Positions 6,440-14,217 of a DNA stretch of 17,740 bases are shown here, piece by piece (the first letter of the stretch is position 1; each line of letters starts with the position of its first letter). The notes beneath the pieces are model-generated. The model searched no databases, was not told where the DNA came from, and saw only the letters and a program-made list of their open reading frames with translations. Position numbers and translations under genes: made by a program. Origin of the DNA: Allomeiothermus sp035760705 (lineage in GTDB: Bacteria; Deinococcota; Deinococci; Deinococcales; Thermaceae); assembly GCA_035760705.1 (NCBI GenBank), contig DASTSL010000032.1, positions 1-17,740 of the forward strand. Direction: 5' to 3'.

Positions 6440-8809
6440 ATGGCTGACAAATTGATGGGCAAGGCGATGAAGCGGGTGGAAGACCCCCGTTTCATCACCG
6501 GGACCGGAAACTATACCGATGACATGCAGCTGCCAGGCATGGTGCACGCGGCGATGGTGCGCTCGCCCTATGCCCACGCCAACATCAAGGGGATCCGCAC
6601 CGAGGCGGCCAAGGCCGTTCCCGGCGTGCTGGCGGTGATCACCGGGCAGGAGATGAAGGACGCCGGGGTGGGCGGGATCCCCACCGGCTGGCTACACCCC
6701 GGCATCAAGCTGCCGCCGCACTACGCCATCACCCCCGACAAGGTGCGGCACATGGGCGAGATCGTGGCGGCGGTGATCGCCGAGACCCGCCAGATCGCCG
6801 AGGACGCGGCGGCCCTGGTCGAGGTGGACTACGAGCCCCTGGAGGCGGTCACGCTGGGGAGCAAGGCGCTCGAGCCCGGCGCTCCCCAGGTCCACGCTGA
6901 GGCCGAGGGCAACGTCTGCTTCACCTGGAGCATCGGCAACAAGGACGAAGTGGACGCCCTCTTCGGGCAGGCCCACAAGAGCGTCCGGCTGGAGATCCGC
7001 AACAACCGCCTGGTCCCCAGCGCGATGGAGCCCCGCGCCTCGCTGGCCCAGTACACCAAAGCTTCCGACGAGTTCACCCTCTGGACCACCTCGCAAAACC
7101 CCCACATCCACCGCCTCCTGATCGCGGCCTTCATCCTGGGCATCCCCGAGCACAAGCTGCGGGTGATCGCCCCCGATGTGGGCGGCGGCTTCGGCTCGAA
7201 GATCTACCAGTACCCCGAGGAGATCATCGTCCTATACGCCTCCAAAAAGTTGAACAAGCCGGTCAAGTGGACCGCCCGCCGCTCGGAGAGTTTCGTTACC
7301 GACTCCCACGGGCGCGATCACGAAACCGTAGCCGAGATGGCGGTGGACGCCGATGGGAGGATCACCGCGCTGCGGGTGGACACCATCGCCAATATGGGGG
7401 CTTATCTCACCACCTTCGCCCCCGCCGTGCCCACCTACCTCTACGGCACGCTCTTGGCCGGAACCTACAAGACCCAGAAGATCTACTGCCACGTCACCGC
7501 ACCCTTCACCAACACCGTGCCGGTGGACGCCTACCGGGGGGCGGGCCGCCCCGAGGCCACCTTCCTGATCGAGCGACTGGTGGACACCATGGCCCACGAG
7601 TTGGGCATGGACCCTGCCGAGTTCCGCCGCAAGAACTTCATCCAGCCCGATGAGTTTCCCTACCAGACCCCGGTGGCGCTCGTCTACGACTCGGGCAACT
7701 ATGAGGCCGCGCTCGACAAAGCCCTCGAGATGGCGAACTACAAGGCCCTCCGCCAAAAGCAGGAGGAGCTGCGCAAACAGGGCCGCTACATGGGGATCGG
7801 GGTGGTCAGCTACCTCGAGGCCTGCGGGCTGGCCCCCTCGGCCTTGGTGGGCTCCTTGGGCGCACAGGCCGGGCAGTGGGAGAGCGCTCTGGTGCGGGTG
7901 ATGCCCACCGGCAAGGTGGAAGTCTTCACCGGAACCCACAGCCACGGGCAGGGCCACGAGACGGCTTTTGCGCAGGTGGTGGCCGACGAACTCCAGGTCC
8001 CGGTCTCGGACGTGGTGTTGATCCACGGCGACACCGGACGGATGCCCTACGGCTGGGGCTCCTACGGCTCGAGATCGGCCCCCACCGGCCTCTCGGCCAT
8101 CGTGATGGCCAGCCGCAAGATCACCGACAAGGCCAAGAAGATCGCCGCCCATCTCTTAGAAGCCGCCCCCGAGGACATCGAGCACGTGGACGGGCAATTT
8201 AGGGTAAAGGGCGTGCCCGACCGCTCCAAGAGCTTCTTCGACATCGCCCTGATGGCCCATCTGGCCCACAATTATCCGGCTGACCTCGAGCCGGGTTTGG
8301 AAGCCACCCACTTCTACGACCCTAAGAACTTCGTCTACCCCTTCGGCACCCACATCGCGGTGGTGGAGGTGGACCCCGACACCGGCAAGGTCAAGCTGCA
8401 AAACTACACCTGCGTGGACGACTGCGGCCCGCTCATCAACCCGATGATCGCGGAGGGTCAGGTCCACGGGGGCATCGCCCAGGGCTTGGGCCAAGCTTTG
8501 CTGGAAGAAGCCGTCTACGACGAGAGCGGTAACCTGGTGACGGCGAACTTCCTCGAGTACACCCTGCCCCGCGCCGACGACCTGGTGCAGATCAACGTGG
8601 GCCACACCGTCACCCCCTGCCCGCACAACCCCTTGGGCATCAAGGGCATCGGCGAGGCCGGGACCATCGCCTCTACCGCGGCGGTGGCGAACGCGGTGAT
8701 CGATGCCCTGCGCCCCTTCGGCGTAATCCACCTAGACATGCCCTACACCCCGGAGAAGGTCTGGAAGGCCATGCAGGCCGGGCGGGGGATGCCACAGGCA
8801 GCGGATTGA
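6440..8809 (+). CDS. coxL: CO dehydrogenase-family molybdopterin large subunit, form II
   Basis: 789 residues, full length for the family. ATG 6440 has GGAGGG (6429-6434) 5 nt upstream. The catalytic subunit binds Mo-molybdopterin cytosine dinucleotide: GGGFGSK near residue 250 and the conserved catalytic glutamate E739 in KGIGEAG are present. The active-site loop at residues 364-370 is AYRGAGR, the form II signature; proven CO dehydrogenases (form I) have AYxCSFR with a cysteine that holds copper. Hydroxylation of a carbon substrate or CO with water is the family reaction. Form II enzymes have less certain substrates, so the symbol coxL marks family, not activity. It lies between coxS and coxM. 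Confidence 0.93.
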   Translation: MADKLMGKAMKRVEDPRFITGTGNYTDDMQLPGMVHAAMVRSPYAHANIKGIRTEAAKAVPGVLAVITGQEMKDAGVGGIPTGWLHPGIKLPPHYAITPDKVRHMGEIVAAVIAETRQIAEDAAALVEVDYEPLEAVTLGSKALEPGAPQVHAEAEGNVCFTWSIGNKDEVDALFGQAHKSVRLEIRNNRLVPSAMEPRASLAQYTKASDEFTLWTTSQNPHIHRLLIAAFILGIPEHKLRVIAPDVGGGFGSKIYQYPEEIIVLYASKKLNKPVKWTARRSESFVTDSHGRDHETVAEMAVDADGRITALRVDTIANMGAYLTTFAPAVPTYLYGTLLAGTYKTQKIYCHVTAPFTNTVPVDAYRGAGRPEATFLIERLVDTMAHELGMDPAEFRRKNFIQPDEFPYQTPVALVYDSGNYEAALDKALEMANYKALRQKQEELRKQGRYMGIGVVSYLEACGLAPSALVGSLGAQAGQWESALVRVMPTGKVEVFTGTHSHGQGHETAFAQVVADELQVPVSDVVLIHGDTGRMPYGWGSYGSRSAPTGLSAIVMASRKITDKAKKIAAHLLEAAPEDIEHVDGQFRVKGVPDRSKSFFDIALMAHLAHNYPADLEPGLEATHFYDPKNFVYPFGTHIAVVEVDPDTGKVKLQNYTCVDDCGPLINPMIAEGQVHGGIAQGLGQALLEEAVYDESGNLVTANFLEYTLPRADDLVQINVGHTVTPCPHNPLGIKGIGEAGTIASTAAVANAVIDALRPFGVIHLDMPYTPEKVWKAMQAGRGMPQAAD

Positions 8810-8820
8810 GTCGAGCTTAT

Positions 8821-8892
8821 GTCATACGCCGTACGTCGTACGTCTTACGCCGGATGCCTCTGGCGTATGGCGTACAGCGTATGACGTACGAC
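8821..8892. repeat. Heptad inverted-repeat element between coxL and coxM
   Basis: Left arm 8821-8851 and right arm 8862-8892 are reverse complements at 24 of 31 positions around a 10-nt loop. Both arms are made of 7-nt words: CATACGC, CGTACGT, CGTACGT, CTTACGC on the left; GCGTATG, GCGTACA, GCGTATG, ACGTACG on the right. It fills the space between the coxL stop (8809) and the coxM ribosome site (8899-8903). No stop codon falls in the coxM frame here, so a start at 8806 is possible on paper but would translate the repeat. Confidence 0.82.
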
Positions 8893-8907
8893 CGAACCGG
8901 AGGTTCC

Positions 8908-9735
8908 ATGTACACCGCTGAATTCACCTACCACAAGGCCTCGAGCGTTGCCGAGGCCATCCAGATGTTGCAACAAAACCCCGATGCCAAGCTGCTGGCG
9001 GGCGGGCACTCGCTTATTCCCGCCATGAAGCTGCGTCTGGCCCAGCCCCCCGCGCTCATCGACATCTCCAAGGTGGCCGAGCTGAAGGCCATTCGCCTGG
9101 AGGGGAGCACCGTGGTGATCGGGGCCGCCGCCACCTACCACGAGATCGCCAGCAACGACCAAGTCAAGCAGGCCGCCCCCATCCTGGCTGACGCTATCCG
9201 GCACATCGGCGACCCGATGGTGCGTCACAAGGGCACCTTGGGCGGCTCGCTGGCCCACGCCGACCCCGCCGCCGACCTCCCGGCGGCAGTGCTCGCGCTG
9301 GGGGCCAAGATGAAGATTCAGGGACCAGGCGGAAGCCGCATGGTGGACGCCGCCGACTTCTTCCAGGGGATGTTCGCCACCGCCGTCGGACAGGGCGAAA
9401 TTCTCACCGAAATCCACGTACCGGCCAACGCGGGCAAACAGGCTTACGAGAAGTTCCCCCATCCGGCCTCGCGTTACCCGGTGGTGGGTGTAGCCGTGGT
9501 GGTCGGGGCGAACGGGGTTCAGGCCGCGCTCACCGGGGCGGGCGAGCACGCGCTGCGGCTCACCAAGCTCGAGCAGGCCCTGGCCGGAAAACCCCTCACC
9601 GCCGAGGCCATCAACGCCGCCTGCCAGGGCATCGTGAGCCCGGATCAACTCATGGGCGACCACAACCACTCCGCCGAGTACCGCGCCCACCTGGTAGACG
9701 TGATGGCCAAGAAAGCTTTGCTGCGGGTGATGTAG
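8908..9735 (+). CDS. coxM: CO dehydrogenase-type medium subunit, FAD-binding
   Basis: 275 residues from ATG 8908, preceded by GGAGG (8899-8903) at 4 nt; the frame stays open back to 8806, but only through a repeat element, and family members begin near MYTAEFTYHK. The FAD-binding loops are AGGHSLIP (31-38) and LGGSLAHADPAAD (111-123), both typical of the CoxM / xanthine dehydrogenase FAD subunit. The C-terminal domain ends with AEYRAHLVDVMAKKAL, as in the family. The subunit takes electrons from CoxS and passes them to an acceptor, probably quinone through CoxG. Third gene of the operon. Confidence 0.94.
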   Translation: MYTAEFTYHKASSVAEAIQMLQQNPDAKLLAGGHSLIPAMKLRLAQPPALIDISKVAELKAIRLEGSTVVIGAAATYHEIASNDQVKQAAPILADAIRHIGDPMVRHKGTLGGSLAHADPAADLPAAVLALGAKMKIQGPGGSRMVDAADFFQGMFATAVGQGEILTEIHVPANAGKQAYEKFPHPASRYPVVGVAVVVGANGVQAALTGAGEHALRLTKLEQALAGKPLTAEAINAACQGIVSPDQLMGDHNHSAEYRAHLVDVMAKKALLRVM

Positions 9736-9747
9736 CCCGACACCCAG

Positions 9748-9807
9748 CGCTCAACGCCAAACGCCGGGCATTGTTATGCGTCTTGCGTTTGGCGTTGAGC
9801 GTTTGGC
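9748..9807. repeat. Heptad inverted-repeat element between coxM and coxD
   Basis: CGCTCAACGCCAAACGC (9748-9764) and GCGTTTGGCGTTGAGCG (9785-9801) are perfect 17-nt reverse complements around a 20-nt loop. The right side reads as successive 7-nt words GCGTCTT, GCGTTTG, GCGTTGA, GCGTTTG, GCGAAAG from 9778 on. The word differs from that of the two preceding junctions, but the period and the GCGTNNN form are the same. It occupies most of the 85-nt gap before coxD. Confidence 0.85.
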
Positions 9808-9820
9808 GAAAGATGAAACC

Positions 9821-10720
9821 ATGATCCCTGCCTCCATCGAGGAAACCCAAAGAGCCCTCGAGGCCCACCACTACATCACCGAGAAAGGGCTGGCGGTCTC
9901 GGTGTTCCTGGCCCTCAAGCTAGGCCGCCCGCTGCTCCTGGAAGGCGAGCCCGGCGTGGGCAAAACCGAGATCGTGAAGGTGCTCTCGGAGATGCTGGGC
10001 ACCCGGCTGATCCGGCTCCAGTGCTACGAGGGGCTGGATATCAGCAACGCCGTCTATGAGTGGGACTATGCCCGCCAGATGATGCAGATACGGCTCTTGG
10101 AGGCCAGCGGCGAGCGCGACCAGGAGAAGGTGCGCCACGAGGTCTTCAGCTCCGAGTTCCTGCTCGAGCGCCCCCTGTTGCAAGCCCTCAAAACCATAGA
10201 CGGCAAAGCCCCGGTGCTGCTCATCGACGAACTCGACCGGGCCGACGAGGAGTTCGAGGCGTTCTTGCTCGAGTTCCTCTCCGACTGGCAAATCACCATC
10301 CCCGAAGTGGGCACGGTGAAGGCCGAGAAGCCCCCGGTGGTGGTGATCACCTCGAACCGCACACGGGAAATCCACGACGCGCTCAAACGGCGCTGCTTGT
10401 ACTTCTGGATCGATTACCCCGATTTTCAAAAAGAGTACCGCATCGTGCGGGAGAAGGTTCCCGGCGTGCCGGAAAAGCTCGCGGCGCAGGTGGTCGCCTT
10501 TGTGCAGGAACTGCGCAAGGAAGACCTCTACAAATCCCCCGGCGTGGCCGAGACCCTGGACTGGGCTTCTTCGCTGATGGCCCTGGACGCGGTAAAGCTC
10601 GAGCCTGCCCTCGTCGAGGAGACTTTAGGGGTCCTCCTCAAGTACCAAGACGACGTGGCGCGAGCTAAGAACGCCGCCCAGGACTTGCTGGCTCGAGCCC
10701 AGATGCCAACCCATCTCTAA
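9821..10720 (+). CDS. coxD: CoxD-type AAA+ ATPase (MoxR family)
   Basis: 299 residues from ATG 9821 (MIPASIEETQRAL). The frame extends back to 9776, but that part is the repeat element. Walker A is GEPGVGKT (42-49), Walker B is VLLIDELD (132-139), and the sensor 1 asparagine lies in ITSNRTREIHDALKRR, which also supplies a likely arginine finger. In Oligotropha carboxidovorans CoxD is an ATP-dependent chaperone needed to introduce sulfur and copper into the CO dehydrogenase active site. Together with a VWA partner (CoxE, next gene) it forms a typical MoxR/VWA chaperone pair. There is no strong Shine-Dalgarno sequence. It is cytoplasmic or associated with the inner face of the membrane. Confidence 0.9.
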   Translation: MIPASIEETQRALEAHHYITEKGLAVSVFLALKLGRPLLLEGEPGVGKTEIVKVLSEMLGTRLIRLQCYEGLDISNAVYEWDYARQMMQIRLLEASGERDQEKVRHEVFSSEFLLERPLLQALKTIDGKAPVLLIDELDRADEEFEAFLLEFLSDWQITIPEVGTVKAEKPPVVVITSNRTREIHDALKRRCLYFWIDYPDFQKEYRIVREKVPGVPEKLAAQVVAFVQELRKEDLYKSPGVAETLDWASSLMALDAVKLEPALVEETLGVLLKYQDDVARAKNAAQDLLARAQMPTHL

Positions 10721-10802
10721 GTCGCAGATGCCGACCCACCCGACCATTCTCAGTCCGAACGGAGTCAGGTGGATGGCACTTCGGAATCTCTCCTGCGCGT
10801 GG

Positions 10803-10852
10803 ACAGCTTTGCTGCGTACAGCTTTGCTGCATACAGCTTGCTGCGTACAGCG
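10803..10852. repeat. Tandem alternating heptads in the coxD-coxE gap
   Basis: Three tandem copies of a 14-15-nt unit, ACAGCTTTGCTGCGT (10803-10817), ACAGCTTTGCTGCAT (10818-10832) and ACAGCTTGCTGCGT (10833-10846), followed by a partial copy ACAGCG. Each unit is two 7-nt words, ACAGCTT and GCTGCGT, with an extra T in the first two. Unlike the other elements, it shows no separate inverted arm. Confidence 0.75.
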
Positions 10853-10994
10853 CCAAAGTTCATGCGGATATACAGACCAGTCGCCTTTCCCGAGCAGTCT
10901 TTTGTGGAGGCGCGGGAGGGATCCAAAAAAGCGGCTAGCCCTGCGGGCTGAGTCGCTCTGCTCAAGATGACAGGTAAGCAGCACGAGACGCGAA
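10853..10994. other. Remainder of the coxD-coxE gap, with an interspersed-repeat-like segment
   Basis: The coxD-coxE gap is 274 nt, far wider than usual for this pair. From about 10919 the sequence runs GGATCC, an A-run, a 5-bp hairpin AGCCC (10937-10941) / GGGCT (10945-10949), then TCGCTCTGCTCAAGATGACA (10953-10972). This last phrase resembles degenerate interspersed repeats I recall from several bacterial lineages. No gene is supported here and no clear promoter for coxE is seen. Confidence 0.35.
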
Positions 10995-12206
10995 ATGTCT
11001 GAGCAAGCTTTCTCCGGTGGACAACTCCTCTCCCACGCCGTCGGCTTCGTGCGCGAGCTGCGCGGCGCGGGGATGGTCATCACCCCCGGACAAACCACCA
11101 CCTTCGCCCAAGCCCTGGCCGAAGTTCCCATCTTCGACCCCAACGTCTTCTACCACACCGCCCGCACCACGCTGGTCACCCGCCACGAGGACTACCCCAA
11201 GTTCGAGGGGGCCTTCTGGAAGTTCTGGCAGAAGCTGGGCCTCGAGCGCTTTCCCGGGGAACTGCTCCAGCAAACCCAAGTCCCACCCTCCAAGGAGCAA
11301 AAACCCCGGCCCGGCGAGGTCGGGCGCGAGCAGAAAAAGCCGAGCCAGGGCGAAGGCCCGCCGATCCCGGTCATTGACCGGGCGCTCACCTATAGCGAGC
11401 AGGAGGTCTTACGGCAGAAGCGCTTCGACCACATGAGCGAGGCCGAACTCGAGGCCGCCCGCCGCCTGCTCTCGAGCCTTGCCTGGCGCATTTCCGTCCG
11501 GCCCACCCGCCGCCAGCAGCCGGCTAACGCGGGGAGCTACCTCGACCTGCGCAAGAGCTTCCGTAAAGCCCTCAAATACCAGGGCGAGTTCGTGCATCTA
11601 TCCTGGCGAGAGCGCAAAACGAAACCCCGCCCCTTGATCCTCATCGCCGATGTCTCGGGTTCGATGGAGCGGTACTCGAGGATGCTGCTCCACTTCCTCC
11701 ACATCTTCGCCCAGGCCCAGGCCCGGCAGGGTGTACGCACCGTGGAGGCCTTCGCCTTCGGAACCCGGCTCACCCGGATCACCCGCTCGCTGAAGAAGCG
11801 CAGCGTGGACGCGGCCTTAGCCGAGGTGGGCCGGACGGTCAAGGACTGGTCGGGCGGAACCCGCATCGGCGGCAGCCTGCACCATTTCAACCGCACCTGG
11901 GCCAAGCGGGTGCTGGGGCGCGGCGCGGTGGTGCTGCTGATCTCGGATGGGTGGGACCAGGGCGAGCCGGAGCTGCTAGCCTTCGAGATGGAGCGCCTGC
12001 AAAAGTCCTGCCACCGCCTGATCTGGCTCAACCCGCTCCTGGGAACGCCCGGCTACCAGCCCCTCACACGGGGCCTGCAAGCCGCCCTCCCCTTCACCGA
12101 CGACTTCCTACCGGTGCACAACCTGGCGAGCCTCGAGGAACTGGCCGAAGCGCTCGAGTCCCTCCCCCTTCGCTCGGCCACCCGCCGCTCGGGGATGACC
12201 GGGTAG
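10995..12206 (+). CDS. coxE: CoxE-type VWA-domain protein
   Basis: 403 residues. The N-terminal half is helical and charged, with a proline-rich linker near residues 95-125. The C-terminal half is a von Willebrand A domain with a complete metal-ion-dependent adhesion site: D219, S221 and S223 in DVSGSM, T289 in GGTR, and D318 in ISDGWDQG. This is the CoxE architecture. In the family it works with the MoxR-type ATPase CoxD in maturing the apo-enzyme. No signal peptide is present, so it is cytoplasmic. The start ATG at 10995 has only a weak ribosome site. A CoxF gene, which follows coxE in O. carboxidovorans, is absent; the next gene is convergent. Confidence 0.9.
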   Translation: MSEQAFSGGQLLSHAVGFVRELRGAGMVITPGQTTTFAQALAEVPIFDPNVFYHTARTTLVTRHEDYPKFEGAFWKFWQKLGLERFPGELLQQTQVPPSKEQKPRPGEVGREQKKPSQGEGPPIPVIDRALTYSEQEVLRQKRFDHMSEAELEAARRLLSSLAWRISVRPTRRQQPANAGSYLDLRKSFRKALKYQGEFVHLSWRERKTKPRPLILIADVSGSMERYSRMLLHFLHIFAQAQARQGVRTVEAFAFGTRLTRITRSLKKRSVDAALAEVGRTVKDWSGGTRIGGSLHHFNRTWAKRVLGRGAVVLLISDGWDQGEPELLAFEMERLQKSCHRLIWLNPLLGTPGYQPLTRGLQAALPFTDDFLPVHNLASLEELAEALESLPLRSATRRSGMTG

Positions 12207-12242
12207 CTGTGGGGCATAGGTCATATGCCTCAGGCCAAGGCA

Positions 12243-12422
12243 CCTCCCCTCTTGCGGGGGAGGCCGGCGCGGAGCGCTAGGCTCTGGGTGTTAGGAGACG
12301 GCAGATAAGCCTGCGTCAAAAACCCTCGCCTGAGGCCCTGGCTGGCAAGCCAGCGGGCACCCCACTCAAGTGCTCGATGCGAAACTGTTTTATCCTTCCG
12401 CCCCGGAGCAAAAAGCGCTCCG
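12243..12422. terminator. Hairpins in the convergent coxE / xdhC spacer
   Basis: The 249-nt gap between coxE (+) and xdhC (-) has three hairpins: CCTCCCC (12243-12249) with GGGGAGG (12257-12263); CTGGCT (12338-12343) with AGCCAG (12348-12353) around a tetraloop; and CGGAGC (12404-12409) with GCTCCG (12417-12422), whose loop is A-rich on plus and T-rich on minus. None has a proper T-run after it, so termination is inferred from position. The first resembles common GC-rich intergenic palindromes. No gene is supported. Confidence 0.4.
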
Positions 12423-12455
12423 AAACCAACACCTCCAACTTCAAGCCCCCCGCTT

Positions 12456-13574
12456 TCAGCTTCCCGCCAATTCCATCCGCTTCGGCACGTGAATCCGCCC
12501 CTCGTGCCCGCTCAGGAAGCCCCCCTCGAAGCCCCGCCGAAGGGCGATCATCTCCGCGACGATGGCCAGCGCCACCTCCTCCGGCGACTCGGCCCCAATC
12601 GCCAGACCCACCGGGCTCCGCACCCGCTCGATCTGCTGCTCGCTGAGGGGGCGGCCCTCCTTGGCGAGGCCCTCCAGGATCTTCTCGAACCTCGAGCGCG
12701 GCCCCAACAACCCGATATAGGCAGCGGGGGTTTGCAGGACGAACTCGAGCGTGCTCTGATCCACCAGCAGGTTGTGGTTCATCACCATCACCAAGCTGCG
12801 CTCGTCCAGGTGGAGGTGGGCGGCGAACTGCTCGGGGCGCAGGATGTGCACCTCGGCACCAGGGAAGCGGCTGGGCAGGGCGAACTGGGTACGCATGTCC
12901 ACCACCCGTACCCGAAAACCCAGATCCGCCGCCATCTGCGAGAGCGGAATGGCGTCGTGCCCGGCCCCGAAGATCACCAGTTCCGCCGGGGGCAGGCTCA
13001 CGTCGATAAACACCGGGACGCTCCGGCCATCCGAGAGACGAAAGGTGTGGGTCAGGGGCTGGGGTTGGAGTTGCTCGAGCAGGCCCTTCGCCTTCTGGCG
13101 GACTTGGGCTTCCAATGCCGCGTCCTCGAGCCCCCCCACCTCCGCTTCACCGATCATCAACCGGCCCAGACCGGGCTCGAGGGGGGTAGCCAGCAGGGCC
13201 AGTTCCCCGCGCCCCAGCGCCTCCCACCAGCGGTCCAGCACCGCATCCGGCTGGACTTTTTCGATGTAGATTTCGACCGCGCCCCCACAGCCGATCCCCA
13301 GGCCCCACATCACCTCTTCGTCGAGGTTATAGCTGGTGAGGAGGGGTTTCCCCGAAGCCACCACGCCCCTAGCGGCCTCCACGATCTCGGGCTCGAGGCA
13401 GCCGCCCGAGAGCATACAGGTGTAGCTGCCGTCGGCCCGGACCAGCATCTTGGTGCCCTCGCGGCGGTAGGCCGAGCCGCTCACGCCGACTATGGTCGCC
13501 AAAGCCAGCCCCTCGCCTTGGGCGAGGCCCTCGCGTAAGCCCGCTAAGAGCGCACGAACTTCGTGCTGTTCCAT
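12456..13574 (-). CDS. xdhC: XdhC/CoxI-family molybdenum cofactor insertion protein
   Basis: 372 residues with the two domains of the family. The N-terminal XdhC domain has GVSGSAYRREGTKML (30-44), SGGCLE (56-61) and GIGCGG (93-98), whose cysteines are the conserved pair. The C-terminal Rossmann domain starts with ELVIFGAGHDAIPL (198-211) and contains YIGLLGPRSR and SPVGLAIGAESPEEVALAIVAE. XdhC proteins bind Mo-molybdopterin, protect its terminal sulfur and hand it to molybdo-hydroxylases. The natural client here is CoxL, encoded convergently. The start has a -10 box (TAAAAT) 7 nt upstream and no Shine-Dalgarno site, so it probably has its own leaderless promoter although mobA precedes it by 73 nt on the same strand. 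Confidence 0.92.
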   Translation of the reverse strand: MEQHEVRALLAGLREGLAQGEGLALATIVGVSGSAYRREGTKMLVRADGSYTCMLSGGCLEPEIVEAARGVVASGKPLLTSYNLDEEVMWGLGIGCGGAVEIYIEKVQPDAVLDRWWEALGRGELALLATPLEPGLGRLMIGEAEVGGLEDAALEAQVRQKAKGLLEQLQPQPLTHTFRLSDGRSVPVFIDVSLPPAELVIFGAGHDAIPLSQMAADLGFRVRVVDMRTQFALPSRFPGAEVHILRPEQFAAHLHLDERSLVMVMNHNLLVDQSTLEFVLQTPAAYIGLLGPRSRFEKILEGLAKEGRPLSEQQIERVRSPVGLAIGAESPEEVALAIVAEMIALRRGFEGGFLSGHEGRIHVPKRMELAGS

Positions 13575-13581
13575 GCTTTAA

Positions 13582-13587
13582 ATTTTA
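13582..13587 (-). promoter_or_regulatory. Leaderless-type -10 box of xdhC
   Basis: On the minus strand TAAAAT (13587-13582) ends 7 nt before the xdhC ATG (13574). It stands out as AT-rich in a GC-rich context. The -35 region is unclear; 16-17 nt upstream reads ACTTTTG. Transcription would begin at or very near the start codon. Confidence 0.5.
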
Positions 13588-13647
13588 TCCCCACCACCGG
13601 GGACAAAAGTGGCATCGCCGCCCAAAATCACCGAGCCCCGGGGCGAT

Positions 13648-14205
13648 CTACTGCCGCAGGTCGCCCGGTGTGTTGACGTTGGTGTAGAGGTGCGGGCCAA
13701 AGCGGGGCTCGAGTTCGCTCCAGGGTAGGTAGATGGTGGAGGCCGATTCCAACACGGATTGCAGCTTGAGATTTCCCCGCTCGAGCCGGGCCTCGAGCTC
13801 GGGCAGGAGCGAACGATGATAAAAAGCCGCCAGAGGCTCGGGAAAGCCACTCGGCCCGACCCCCGCCACCGCCTGGTGCGCCCCTACGCGCTCCCAGAGG
13901 AAACCCCAATACCCCTGCGTCAAAAAAGGCAGGTCGCACGCCGCCACCGCCACCCAATCGTTTCGCGCGTGGCTCAAGGCCGAGTGCAAACCCGAGAGCG
14001 AATCCCCGCCCGGGATCCGGTCGGCATAGACCGGTACGTCGAACTCGGGGTAGGGCCGATTAGCCACGATGAACCGCTCGGAGGCACCCGAAAGCGCCTC
14101 GAGCCCCCATTCCATCAGCTTTCTCCCCCGCCAAACAAAGCGGGCCTTGTCCTGGCCGAAACGCCGGGATTTCCCGCCCGCGAGGACTGCAGCGCTGTAG
14201 CTCAT
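13648..14205 (-). CDS. mobA: Molybdenum cofactor guanylyltransferase MobA
   Basis: 185 residues, with the MobA nucleotide-binding loop LAGGKSRRFGQDKA (8-21), the metal-binding ACDLPFL (D91) and the C-terminal NVNTPGDL. It joins GTP to Mo-molybdopterin to make the guanine-dinucleotide cofactor of the DMSO reductase family (nitrate reductases, formate dehydrogenases and relatives). It does not serve the cytosine-dinucleotide enzyme encoded in this window, so it implies a second kind of molybdoenzyme in the genome. It sits between a sensor kinase gene (87-nt gap filled by a heptad element) and xdhC (73-nt gap). No good ribosome site is visible in front of the ATG. Confidence 0.9.
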   Translation of the reverse strand: MSYSAAVLAGGKSRRFGQDKARFVWRGRKLMEWGLEALSGASERFIVANRPYPEFDVPVYADRIPGGDSLSGLHSALSHARNDWVAVAACDLPFLTQGYWGFLWERVGAHQAVAGVGPSGFPEPLAAFYHRSLLPELEARLERGNLKLQSVLESASTIYLPWSELEPRFGPHLYTNVNTPGDLRQ

Positions 14206-14217
14206 GGCTCGAGATTC

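Noticed and set aside
7232..8152. A 306-codon frame antisense to coxL.
   Set aside because: Rich in Gly, His and Val as expected for the complement of GC-rich coding sequence; coxL has complete family motifs over the same bases.
8806..8907. Longer coxM start with a repetitive N-terminus.
   Set aside because: The extra 34 residues are the translated heptad element; GGAGG sits correctly before ATG 8908 and family members start there.
9776..9820. Longer coxD start.
   Set aside because: The extension also reads through a heptad element; MIPASIEE at 9821 matches the usual MoxR N-terminus better.
12243..12263. A GC-rich hairpin that might be a mobile-element end.
   Set aside because: No transposase, no target duplication and no second copy in the window; kept only as a possible terminator or common intergenic palindrome.
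12489..13538. A 349-codon plus-strand frame opposite xdhC.
   Set aside because: Antisense shadow rich in Pro, Arg and His; XdhC motifs on the minus strand are clear.
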